NCBI GenBank assembly: GCA_900768535.1
Contig: CAAGDE010000066.1
Span: 1-51,669 of the forward strand
Source of the DNA: Clostridia bacterium
GTDB lineage: Bacteria; Bacillota; Clostridia; Oscillospirales; CAG-272
DNA length: 51,669 nt
Direction of reading: 5' to 3'
The position numbers and the translations under genes are program-made. The number at the start of each line of letters is the position of its first letter. Position 1 is the first letter of the stretch. Under the pieces are notes generated by a model. It did no database searches. It worked only from the letters and a program-made list of their open reading frames with translations, and was not told the origin of the DNA. Positions 1 through 6,118 of the stretch are shown in pieces.

Positions 1-171
1 CAGGCGTGCAACCGCATCATCAAAGCGCTCTGCCGGGTCGGCGTGATGGAAGGGGAGAAGGAGGTTCTGTGCCAGCTCGGCTTCGATTTCGGAGAAGCGC
101 GCAGCCCGTTCTCGTCCCTTACTGCCGAACAGAAGGATTTCCTGCGAAAGGAAATTACGGAACAGCTGTAA
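1..171 (+). CDS. N-acetylneuraminate lyase / DapA-family aldolase, C-terminal fragment
   Basis: Frame 1 is open from the window edge to TAA at 169-171 and gives the last 56 residues. They contain NRIIKALCRVGV, then GFDFGEARSPFSSLTAEQ, which resembles the C-terminal helices of N-acetylneuraminate lyase and dihydrodipicolinate synthase (TIM-barrel class I aldolases). The catalytic lysine and the rest of the barrel lie upstream of the window. The following sialidase-family gene starts 15 bp downstream, which favours sialic acid cleavage (Neu5Ac to N-acetylmannosamine and pyruvate) over lysine biosynthesis. That choice is an inference from context, because the C-terminus alone does not separate the two enzymes. 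Confidence 0.7.
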   Translation, partial: QACNRIIKALCRVGVMEGEKEVLCQLGFDFGEARSPFSSLTAEQKDFLRKEITEQL

Positions 172-186
172 CACAGGAGAAACGCA

Positions 187-1212
187 ATGGAAAGAACAGA
201 ACTTTACCGTTCCGATGCGGCATATTACCGCTATCGGATTCCGGGAATGCTTGTCACTGACAGCGGCGTTCTGCTGACGGTTTGCGAAGCAAGGCAGGAG
301 CCGAGCGACTGGAGCATGATGGATATTCTGCTCCGGCGTTCCACCGACGGCGGCAGAACCTTTGAGGAGCCGGTACCGCTGGCGTACGGAACCGAGGCGC
401 ATCCGACCGTGAACAATCCGGTCCTGATGCAGGATCGCCGGGGGCGCATTCACCTGCTGTACTGCGAGGATTACGCAATCAACGGCGGGCGCGTCCTGCA
501 GCGGATCAGCGAGGATGACGGAAGAACCTGGGGGGAATGCCGGGACATCACCGCCATGACCGAGCCGGAGGTGCGGAACGTTTATGCGCACGGTCCCGGT
601 CACGGCATCCGCACAAGGCGCGGGGAGATGATCGTCCCCCTGTGGCGGGTTCCCAAGCGTTTTGAAGCGGCTCTGCACGCGCACGGACCGAGCGAGATCG
701 GCACCTTTTGGAGTGGGGATGACGGTGAGACCTGGCAGACAGGGATGGTGATTCCCTCCACGGAGGATATGCCGTCCCCGAACGAAACCGAGATCGCGGA
801 GCTTGCCGACGGTCGTATTTATCTCAACACCCGCCTGGGCGGAACGAAGCTCCGCCGCGGCAGAGCCTGGAGTGCGGACGGACACAGCGATTGGAAGGAT
901 TACGGCACGGACGAGGCGCTTGCCGATCCGCGGTGCTTCGGATCCACCGTTTCCTTTCATGCGCCGGACGGCCGTGACTGGCTGTTTTTTGCCAACTGCG
1001 AGAGCGAATCCGGGCGTAAGAACGTGACGCTGAAGGGCAGTCTTGACGGCGGTCTGACCTGGTGTTACCGACAGGTCCTTGACGCGGAGCAGGGCGGATA
1101 TGTGGAGCTTGCCGCCGACCCTTGGCGCGGCAGACTGTACGTGCTTTACGAGGAGCTTGGCGGTACCGCGCTGCACTTTGTGACCGTTGACAGCGGGGAG
1201 CTGACCGTATAA
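187..1212 (+). CDS. BNR/Asp-box sialidase-family protein, no signal peptide
   Basis: This 341-residue protein has the hallmarks of the sialidase six-bladed beta-propeller. An RIP motif lies at residues 17-19 (YRIPG). Four Asp-boxes follow: STDGGRTF (52-59), SEDDGRTW (108-115), SGDDGETW (176-183) and SLDGGLTW (285-292). PNETEIAEL near 198-206 and GGYVEL near 303-308 match the regions that carry the catalytic glutamate and tyrosine in GH33 enzymes. No signal peptide or membrane segment is visible, so the protein is probably cytoplasmic and would act on imported sialosides. ATG 187 follows AGGAGA at 175-180. The gene lies 15 bp behind an aldolase-type stop codon, consistent with a sialic acid utilisation operon. 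Many BNR proteins have other substrates, so the activity is not certain. Confidence 0.82.
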   Translation: MERTELYRSDAAYYRYRIPGMLVTDSGVLLTVCEARQEPSDWSMMDILLRRSTDGGRTFEEPVPLAYGTEAHPTVNNPVLMQDRRGRIHLLYCEDYAINGGRVLQRISEDDGRTWGECRDITAMTEPEVRNVYAHGPGHGIRTRRGEMIVPLWRVPKRFEAALHAHGPSEIGTFWSGDDGETWQTGMVIPSTEDMPSPNETEIAELADGRIYLNTRLGGTKLRRGRAWSADGHSDWKDYGTDEALADPRCFGSTVSFHAPDGRDWLFFANCESESGRKNVTLKGSLDGGLTWCYRQVLDAEQGGYVELAADPWRGRLYVLYEELGGTALHFVTVDSGELTV

Positions 1213-1219
1213 AACCATT

Positions 1220-1250
1220 CCCCGGAGCCATCTGCTCCGGGGGATGCTTT
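1220..1250 (+). terminator. Probable intrinsic terminator of the sialidase operon
   Basis: A 9-bp perfect GC-rich stem (CCCCGGAGC at 1220-1228 with GCTCCGGGG at 1234-1242) has a 5-nt loop, starts 7 bp after the stop codon, and is followed by GATGCTTTT. The T tract is short, so termination may be incomplete. Confidence 0.65.
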
Positions 1251-1280
1251 TGTCCGTTTCCGAAAGATTTGTCGGGAAGT

Positions 1281-1307
1281 GTCAGAAAAGCGCGGCGTGC
1301 ATAGAAT
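1281..1307 (+). promoter_or_regulatory. Possible sporulation-sigma (SigE-like) promoter
   Basis: CATAGAAT at 1300-1307 matches the SigE -10 consensus CATACAMT at seven of eight positions. GTCAGAAA at 1281-1288 is a weak -35 candidate with a slightly short 11-bp spacer. No SigA-type pair is evident between 1250 and 1358. The match is suggestive only. Confidence 0.3.
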
Positions 1308-1358
1308 GATAACGAGGTGAAAGACCCTCTCGATAGTTTATCAAAGGAGAAAACGGTT

Positions 1359-2186
1359 ATGGCGGAAAACAGATTCCCGTGTGGCGGCGGAACCTCCAGA
1401 GAAACCGTGTGCATCGAGACCAATCGCGTTCTGGACTCCTGTCGGGATCGGGATTGCTACGAGAATGTGCGCGTGTATCTCTCCGATTTCGGCAACGAAG
1501 TCCTGGAGCATACCGGTGCCGTCCGTGCCAAGAGCGCGGAAATCATGTGGACGAACATCGGGATCGACCCGATCCAGTTCAACCGCGGCTTTTACGCGGT
1601 GACAATCCGGTTCTATATCAAGGTGACGTGTGAGGCGTGTGTGGGTGGCGGTCGCTCGCAGGACCTGGAGGGCATTGCGGTGCTGGAGAAGCGCGTGATT
1701 CTCTACGGCGGCGACACAAATACGAACACCTACCGCTCCGAGGGCTGCGGCGATTCCTTCTGTGCGCTCCCGAAGCAAAACTGCGGGTCCCACAGTGTTC
1801 CCACCGCTGTGGTGGAGGTTGCGTCTCCCGTTCTGCTCGGGTCCCGCATTCTTGAAAAGGCGGAGGAGTGCAACTGCTGTTGCTGCTGCAACGAGCGTGA
1901 TCTGCCGGAATCGGTGATGACAACCTTCGATTCCCCGATCTGCTTTGACTCCGGCAACGATCGCGCCCGCCGCTTCCTGACGGTTTCCCTCGGCATCTTC
2001 TCCGTGGTTCGCATCACCCGCCCTGCTCAGTACCTGATCTCCGCGACCGAGTATGCCATCCCCGAAAAGGAATGCCACGAGGTCGAGGATGATGACCCCT
2101 GCCGCGTCTTCCGGAGTATGCCGTTCCCCGTGAACGAATTCTCAACCGGATCCGCACCCGCAACCCCGCACCGCTGCGGGAGCTGA
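1359..2186 (+). CDS. Conserved cysteine-rich protein of unknown function
   Basis: The ATG at 1359 follows AAAGGAG with normal spacing; the upstream start at 1317 lacks a comparable site. The 275-residue product has no signal peptide or membrane segment. It contains many cysteines, including C8, C18, C28, C33, C91, C94, C130, C135, C142 and the block CNCCCCCN at 171-178. Clostridial homologues seem to share ETVCIETNRVLDSCRD near 15-30 and the central FNRGFYAVTIRF, but I know of no assigned function. The cysteine block resembles metal-binding or cross-linking segments of spore-coat-type proteins. The possible SigE-like promoter and the nearby spoIIIA operon would fit that role, but this is inference. 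A palindromic repeat starts 5 bp after the stop codon. Confidence 0.75.
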   Translation: MAENRFPCGGGTSRETVCIETNRVLDSCRDRDCYENVRVYLSDFGNEVLEHTGAVRAKSAEIMWTNIGIDPIQFNRGFYAVTIRFYIKVTCEACVGGGRSQDLEGIAVLEKRVILYGGDTNTNTYRSEGCGDSFCALPKQNCGSHSVPTAVVEVASPVLLGSRILEKAEECNCCCCCNERDLPESVMTTFDSPICFDSGNDRARRFLTVSLGIFSVVRITRPAQYLISATEYAIPEKECHEVEDDDPCRVFRSMPFPVNEFSTGSAPATPHRCGS

Positions 2187-2190
2187 AGGA

Positions 2191-2432
2191 GGGGGGAGAC
2201 CTTGGGGCTCTGCCCCAAACCCCGCTTAGAACCCTCTTTCGGAGAGGGTTCTAAGAACTCCCAGAACTTCACAGCAAAGGGCACCCGTAGAGGTGGTACG
2301 TAATTGGTACGTGCTACGGTTACCCTTTGCTGTGAAGATTGGGAACTTTTAGGACCTTTTCCGGAAGGGGGTGCTAAGCGGGGGTTGGGGTAGTGACTCA
2401 AGGTCTTTCCCTTCGCTTCGCTCGGGGGGATA
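2191..2432 (+). repeat. Palindromic repeat family A, copy 1 (left border of the Xre cassette)
   Basis: This ~240-bp element has imperfect terminal inverted ends (5' ...GACCTTGGGGC...ACCCCGCTTAG, 3' CTAAGCGGGGG...CAAGGTCTTTCCC). It holds a 13-bp hairpin (CTTAGAACCCTCT 2225-2237 with AGAGGGTTCTAAG 2243-2255). A long imperfect hairpin (2267-2290 with 2314-2337) has two direct GGTACGT heptamers near its apex (2295-2301, 2306-2312). An inverted, highly similar copy lies at 4047-4307. The element begins 5 bp after the upstream stop codon. The stems may act as a transcription terminator. No ORF inside looks real. Confidence 0.85.
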
Positions 2433-2518
2433 CCGGTAGATTCGGCGGTATGTATGTTGGAGAAACAGGTTAGCGGAGAGGCGTTTTTTGATTTTTTTAT
2501 ATTTTTTATAAAAAGCTC

Positions 2519-2547
2519 TTGACAAACGAATGCGACGGGAGTATAAT
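2519..2547 (+). promoter_or_regulatory. SigA promoter of the Xre cassette
   Basis: Consensus TTGACA (2519-2524) and TATAAT (2542-2547) are separated by exactly 17 bp. The promoter drives the xre-DUF3169 genes, and an operator-like inverted repeat begins 5 bp past the -10 box. Confidence 0.88.
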
Positions 2548-2551
2548 ATAT

Positions 2552-2591
2552 TATGACAAATAAAGTTGTCATATAGACAAGGATATTTGTC
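2552..2591 (+). promoter_or_regulatory. Two tandem operator-like inverted repeats
   Basis: Site 1 is TATGACAA-N6-TTGTCATA (2552-2573). Site 2 is GACAA-N6-TTGTC (2576-2591). Both share GACAA-N6-TTGTC, and their centres are 21 bp apart, about two helical turns. A lone GACAA half-site also overlaps the -35 box (2521-2525). The sites cover the transcription start and lie just before the xre start, which suggests autorepression by its product. Confidence 0.7.
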
Positions 2592-2607
2592 GGACGGGAG
2601 GTGTTGT

Positions 2608-2826
2608 ATGGTACTGCGAAATCGGCTAAAAGAACGCAGAGCCGCGCTGAATGTCAATCAGCAGGAGATGGGGCGCCTATGCGGCGTATCACGGCAGACG
2701 ATCAGTCTGATTGAGCGGGGGGATTATTCGCCGTCTGTCACCCTTGCTCTGACGATTGCAAAGGTTTGCGGCGTTACGGTAGAAGATGTATTCTATTTAC
2801 AGGAGGAAACGGATCATGAGAAATGA
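2608..2826 (+). CDS. Small Xre-family HTH transcriptional regulator
   Basis: ATG 2608 has GGGAGGT at 2596-2602; an upstream TTG at 2566 would lie inside the operator and is not supported. The 72-residue product is essentially a single Cro/C1-type helix-turn-helix (LRNRLKERRAALNVNQQEMG, then SRQTISLIERGDYSPS) ending TVEDVF. It resembles the small YozG/YgzD-type repressors that usually sit beside membrane-protein genes. The next gene overlaps its end by 11 bp, so the two are translationally coupled. It probably binds the two inverted repeats directly upstream and represses its own operon. Confidence 0.9.
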   Translation: MVLRNRLKERRAALNVNQQEMGRLCGVSRQTISLIERGDYSPSVTLALTIAKVCGVTVEDVFYLQEETDHEK

Positions 2827-3619
2827 CGAAATCAGGCGGGCAAACCGGAAGGCGCTGCCAAAATTTTTGCTTTTTTTAATTGCATGTATAACGGTCGGCG
2901 GCGTAATCGGGTACTGTTCCGGTTATGCATCGGCAAAAGGCGGGACGGAGAAACTGGCTGGCTTGATGAAAGAGGCGGGGGCGTTTTTCGGGGCGCATAT
3001 CGCTCCGTGGGTTCTGGTTGCCGTAGCGGTTGCCGTGCCGACGGTCTGTATCCCGATTTATCGGAGCGCAAAGAAGCTGCTCGGTGCATGGGACGGGGAA
3101 GATGAGGCGGTTTCGGATACGATTGACCGAAAGCTGTCTGTTGTCATTTGGATTACAAGTGCAATGCTGATCTTCTCCTATTTTCTGATTGCGGCGACCT
3201 ATTCCGGAGGCTTTGCAATATTCGATGACGGGGAAAGATCCGTTGTGTTTTTTGTCGGCGTTGCCGCTTTCTGCATGATGTTGGTTGAAGCAGTCATCCT
3301 TCTGCAAAAATGCGTGGATGCCGCGAAACAAATGAACCCCGAAAAGAAAGCGTCCGTTTACGATATGCGGTTTCAGAGGAAGTGGATGGATAGCTGCGAT
3401 GAAGCCGAGAAAATGATGATTGGCAAGTGTGCGTTCAAGGCATATTCCGCCACCAATATGGTATGCTCGGCTTTATCCATCGTGCTTGCGCTCTGCGCGC
3501 TCCTGTTCGGTATCGGATGGTTGCCTTCTCTGACGGTATGCCTTGTCTGGATGGTCAATCTGTCGGTGTACTTCCGGGAAGCCATGCGGTATTCCAAAGC
3601 GGGAAATCGGATTTCCTGA
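2816..3619 (+). CDS. DUF3169-type six-helix membrane protein
   Basis: ATG 2816 follows AGGAGG at 2801-2806 inside the end of the regulator gene. The 267-residue product has about six predicted membrane helices (residues ~15-33, 62-82, 108-127, 143-165, 213-232 and 235-253). A soluble stretch between helices 4 and 5 carries DMRFQRKWMDSCDEAEKMMIGKCAFKAY-like sequence (start ~183), typical of DUF3169 proteins. These commonly pair with a small Xre regulator in Firmicutes. Their function is unknown; transport or membrane-stress response is often guessed. Base composition here is visibly more AT-rich than the flanking genes, consistent with separate acquisition. Confidence 0.82.
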   Translation: MRNDEIRRANRKALPKFLLFLIACITVGGVIGYCSGYASAKGGTEKLAGLMKEAGAFFGAHIAPWVLVAVAVAVPTVCIPIYRSAKKLLGAWDGEDEAVSDTIDRKLSVVIWITSAMLIFSYFLIAATYSGGFAIFDDGERSVVFFVGVAAFCMMLVEAVILLQKCVDAAKQMNPEKKASVYDMRFQRKWMDSCDEAEKMMIGKCAFKAYSATNMVCSALSIVLALCALLFGIGWLPSLTVCLVWMVNLSVYFREAMRYSKAGNRIS

Positions 3620-3655
3620 ACCAAAACCGGCTTGCGCAGAACGGAGGGAGGAAAA

Positions 3656-4009
3656 ATGGACAGTCTTTACATCATTCTGTTTGTCCTGCTTGTCCTTGTT
3701 ATCATTCCACAGATAGCACGGCAAAGAAGAATTGCTGCAGTCAGACACATTTTGAACAGAAAACAAAACAAGGAGAATCTGAACATGAAAGAGCTTGCAA
3801 AGCAGTTTATCGGAAAAGAGTGCATCATTTATACGGTGACTTCCAACGATGCCAGCATACAGGGGACCATCAGGGAAATTGACGATGGCGGCATGGTGAT
3901 CGAAAGGAATTCCGGCGAGATGGAGATCATCAATCTGGATTTCATCACCCGTATCAGAGAGTATCCGAGAAAGAAAAACGGAAAGAAAAAATCCATCATC
4001 CTTGGCTGA
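3656..4009 (+). CDS. Membrane-anchored small protein with an LSm-like (DUF6897-type) domain
   Basis: ATG 3656 follows GGAGGGAGG with good spacing and lies 36 bp after the DUF3169 gene, so it belongs to the same operon. The 117-residue product has one N-terminal membrane helix (about residues 4-20). A basic linker and a compact beta-rich domain follow from about residue 44 to 100 (GKECIIYTV, GTIREIDDGGMVIER, EIINLDFITRIREY). This pattern resembles the small Sm-like barrels annotated DUF6897 in Clostridia; that family name is from memory. The C-terminus is lysine-rich. The function is unknown, but a basic cytoplasmic barrel tethered to the membrane could contact nucleic acid or a partner protein. 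Confidence 0.7.
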   Translation: MDSLYIILFVLLVLVIIPQIARQRRIAAVRHILNRKQNKENLNMKELAKQFIGKECIIYTVTSNDASIQGTIREIDDGGMVIERNSGEMEIINLDFITRIREYPRKKNGKKKSIILG

Positions 4010-4046
4010 GCATTGACGAATCTGCCCCAAACCATATAGGCGCTGT

Positions 4047-4307
4047 TGCATCCCCTCGCCCCCCCGAACCGAGCGAAGCGAAGGGGAGAATTTTGAGGCA
4101 CTACCCCGAACCCCGCTTAGCCCCCCTTCCGGAAAGAGCCCTGAAAACTCCAAAACTTCACAGCAAAGGGCACCCGTAAACGCAGTACGTACCAATCACG
4201 TACCACCTTACGGGTGCCCTTTGCTGTGAAGTTCTGGGAGTCCTTAGAACCCTCTCCGAAAGAGGGTTCTAAGCGGGGTTTGGGGCAGCGCCAAAAGGTC
4301 TCCCCCC
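4047..4307 (-). repeat. Palindromic repeat family A, copy 2 (inverted; right border of the cassette)
   Basis: Read on the minus strand this matches copy 1 closely along its whole length. It contains a perfect 26-bp stem (4154-4179 with 4208-4233). ACGTACC direct repeats lie at the apex (4187-4193, 4198-4204). A second 13-bp hairpin is at 4243-4255 with 4261-4273. It begins immediately after the spoIIIAH stop codon, in the direction of spoIIIA transcription, and probably forms its transcript end. With copy 1 it encloses a ~1.6 kb three-gene cassette. Confidence 0.87.
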
Positions 4308-4919
4308 TCACTTTTTGATGATCGTAACGCCGGTGGGGGCGATGCCGGTCTGGGCGTAAACGATTTCGTTGATCTGCGCGATCTGAGCGGGCTGGAGGTC
4401 ATCGGCGCGGACGACGATCTGCACCTTTTCGCCGGAGATGACCGCCACGCACTGCTCGAAGCCTTTGGCAGTGACAAGGGACTCGATATCGGCTTCCTTT
4501 TGGATTTCATCGGCGATGGCGGCGATGCCGGCGAGGGCTTCCGCCTTGACGGTTTCGGTGGAATCCTTGTTGTCTACGACCGACTGGAGCACCTCAAGCG
4601 CCTCGTCTCTGGCTCTCTGACGGCTGACCTGGGTTGCGGAGAAGTAGGAGTTCTGATCGGTGGGTGCGTCATCCTTCGGCTGTTCCTGCTGGCTGCCGTT
4701 GGGGTTGTCGTAGTTCGGGTAACCGTCCTTTTTGGTGTTGGTGCCGGAGAAGAGGAACCAGTTGAGCAGAACGGCGGCACCGATGAGCAGAACCGAGGCG
4801 GTGATGATGAGGTTCCGCTTGCCGATCTTCATGATGAACAGATGGAACTTACCGGTCTTTTTTGCGGTTGCGGCGGGTTCCGCGGCGGTGGGGCTGAGAG
4901 CGTAATTCTTGTTTTTCAT
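4308..4919 (-). CDS. spoIIIAH: Stage III sporulation protein AH
   Basis: This 203-residue protein has a cytoplasmic N-terminus, one membrane helix (about 37-57), a polar linker, and a C-terminal domain from about 100 with the EAL/YscJ-FliF ring-forming pattern typical of SpoIIIAH. In Bacillus subtilis the mother-cell SpoIIIAH domain binds forespore SpoIIQ across the intermembrane space, forming the feeding-tube channel. It is the last gene of the operon. The start follows AGGAGGAAA, and a 73-bp gap separates it from spoIIIAG. The palindromic repeat abuts the stop codon. Confidence 0.92.
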   Translation of the reverse strand: MKNKNYALSPTAAEPAATAKKTGKFHLFIMKIGKRNLIITASVLLIGAAVLLNWFLFSGTNTKKDGYPNYDNPNGSQQEQPKDDAPTDQNSYFSATQVSRQRARDEALEVLQSVVDNKDSTETVKAEALAGIAAIADEIQKEADIESLVTAKGFEQCVAVISGEKVQIVVRADDLQPAQIAQINEIVYAQTGIAPTGVTIIKK

Positions 4920-4992
4920 TTCGATTTCCTCCTCGAAAGTGTTTACGGTACATTGTATGTGCGGGGCAGACAGAATATGCAGGGGGAGACGT

Positions 4993-5505
4993 TTATGTTC
5001 CGGTCTTTTTTGCCTCGGTGATATAGATCCGGTTGGAGGGAACGTGATACGCCGCAGACAGAAGCGCGGTCAGCTCCTGCCGGATGCCGGGACTGATGCC
5101 GCCGCGGCAGACGATGCCGATGCCACTGACCTCCGGCGCGCTCCGGGACAGCAGGAGCGCCGAGGCATTCCCGCCGCTCCCGACGATGACATACTGCTCG
5201 CCGCCGTCCCGCGCCGCCTCGGTCGCGTAGACATCCCGGAACCCGCCGGAGAGCGTCAGCGCAACCGTTACGTCACTGACCCCTTCCACCGATTCGCAAA
5301 GCGCGCGGATGTCCGCCGTCAGGGACGTGCGGTAGGCGGCAAGCTCCTCCTCGGCACCCACGGTTTCTGCCGGCGCGGCATTCCGGTCGGACCGGCTTCC
5401 CAGCCCGCTCCCGAATACCAGCAGGAGAACGCCGCACAGCGCACCGATGACGATCAGCCAGACCCGCCAGGATCCGCCTTCTCCCTCTTTTTTGTTTCCG
5501 AACAT
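4993..5505 (-). CDS. spoIIIAG: Stage III sporulation protein AG
   Basis: The 170-residue protein has one N-terminal membrane helix (about 14-34) and a periplasm-like C-terminal domain (from about 50) with VEGVSDVTVALTLSG and IGIVCRGG, matching SpoIIIAG. SpoIIIAG forms a large secretin-like ring in the SpoIIIA-SpoIIQ complex. The start has AGGAGG about 8 bp upstream. It lies 14 bp downstream of spoIIIAF and is slightly shorter than the Bacillus protein (about 230 residues), as in many Clostridia. Confidence 0.93.
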   Translation of the reverse strand: MFGNKKEGEGGSWRVWLIVIGALCGVLLLVFGSGLGSRSDRNAAPAETVGAEEELAAYRTSLTADIRALCESVEGVSDVTVALTLSGGFRDVYATEAARDGGEQYVIVGSGGNASALLLSRSAPEVSGIGIVCRGGISPGIRQELTALLSAAYHVPSNRIYITEAKKTGT

Positions 5506-5519
5506 GAACGAAAAACCTC

Positions 5520-5984
5520 CTATTCGATTGCCGTTACGCAGTCACAGCCGATGAGGTCACGCACAAAGGCTTCCAGCTTTTCGGGATCCTTCCAGATCGC
5601 CCCGCCGGAGAGAATGACGGTGATCCGCTCCGGAGTTGCCGGCTCTCCGGTTTTCCATTCCACCGCACAGCGCACCGTTTCCTCCGGCAGAGAGAACTGC
5701 TCGCAGATCAGGTCGCAGAGCGTTTTTGCAAAGTAGGTGCGGGAGGCGGACTGCATGGCTTCCTCCAGCCGGCGGCTGTACTCCTCCCGCGCGTCATCCG
5801 CCGCATCGGGCAGGGTATAATCCCGGACGGCGCGGAAGGCACGGGGCAGGGGAGCCGACAGCACGCAGAGCAGAAACAGCGCCGAGATCAGCCGGACGGT
5901 TTTCCTGCCGCGCTCCGGAACCAGCAGATCCACCAATGCCACCGCCAGCGCCGCCCCGAACAGCGTCAGAAAATAAGCCGTCAT
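5520..5984 (-). CDS. spoIIIAF: Stage III sporulation protein AF
   Basis: The true start is ATG at 5984, giving MTAYFLTLFGAALAVALVDLLVPERG. An open frame extends upstream to 6254 but only through the repeat element and antisense to spoIIIAE. The 154-residue product has two N-terminal membrane helices and a soluble C-terminal domain (IERITVILSGG-like near the end), as expected for SpoIIIAF. The region before the ATG is GC-rich (GGCGGGCGGGCGCG) and lacks a good ribosome-binding site, unlike spoIIIAG and spoIIIAH. That oddity coincides with the repeat copy lying between this gene and spoIIIAE. Confidence 0.88.
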   Translation of the reverse strand: MTAYFLTLFGAALAVALVDLLVPERGRKTVRLISALFLLCVLSAPLPRAFRAVRDYTLPDAADDAREEYSRRLEEAMQSASRTYFAKTLCDLICEQFSLPEETVRCAVEWKTGEPATPERITVILSGGAIWKDPEKLEAFVRDLIGCDCVTAIE

Positions 5985-6019
5985 CGCGCCCGCCCGCCGA
6001 ACTTCCGAAATTTCAACAC

Positions 6020-6118
6020 CAATCTCCCCTTTGTTTAAAGTTCTTGAAATTCTTAAAAACTTCTTCCAAGAAGTTGTTAAGCAGGGCTTTGGACAGCGTC
6101 CCAAGGTCTTTCCTCTCG
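6020..6118 (-). repeat. Palindromic repeat family A, copy 3 (diverged, partial)
   Basis: On the minus strand, directly after the spoIIIAE stop codon, the sequence reads AAGACCTTGGGACGCTGTCC and then AAAGCCCTGCTTAAC, matching the leading end of copies 1 and 2. The following hairpin is preserved in shape but not in sequence: CTTAAAAACTTCTT (6052-6065) pairs with AAGAAGTTGTTAAG (6068-6081), where copies 1 and 2 use CTTAGAACCCTCT. The element ends before the long hairpin. It separates spoIIIAE from spoIIIAF by 134 bp. Confidence 0.75.
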
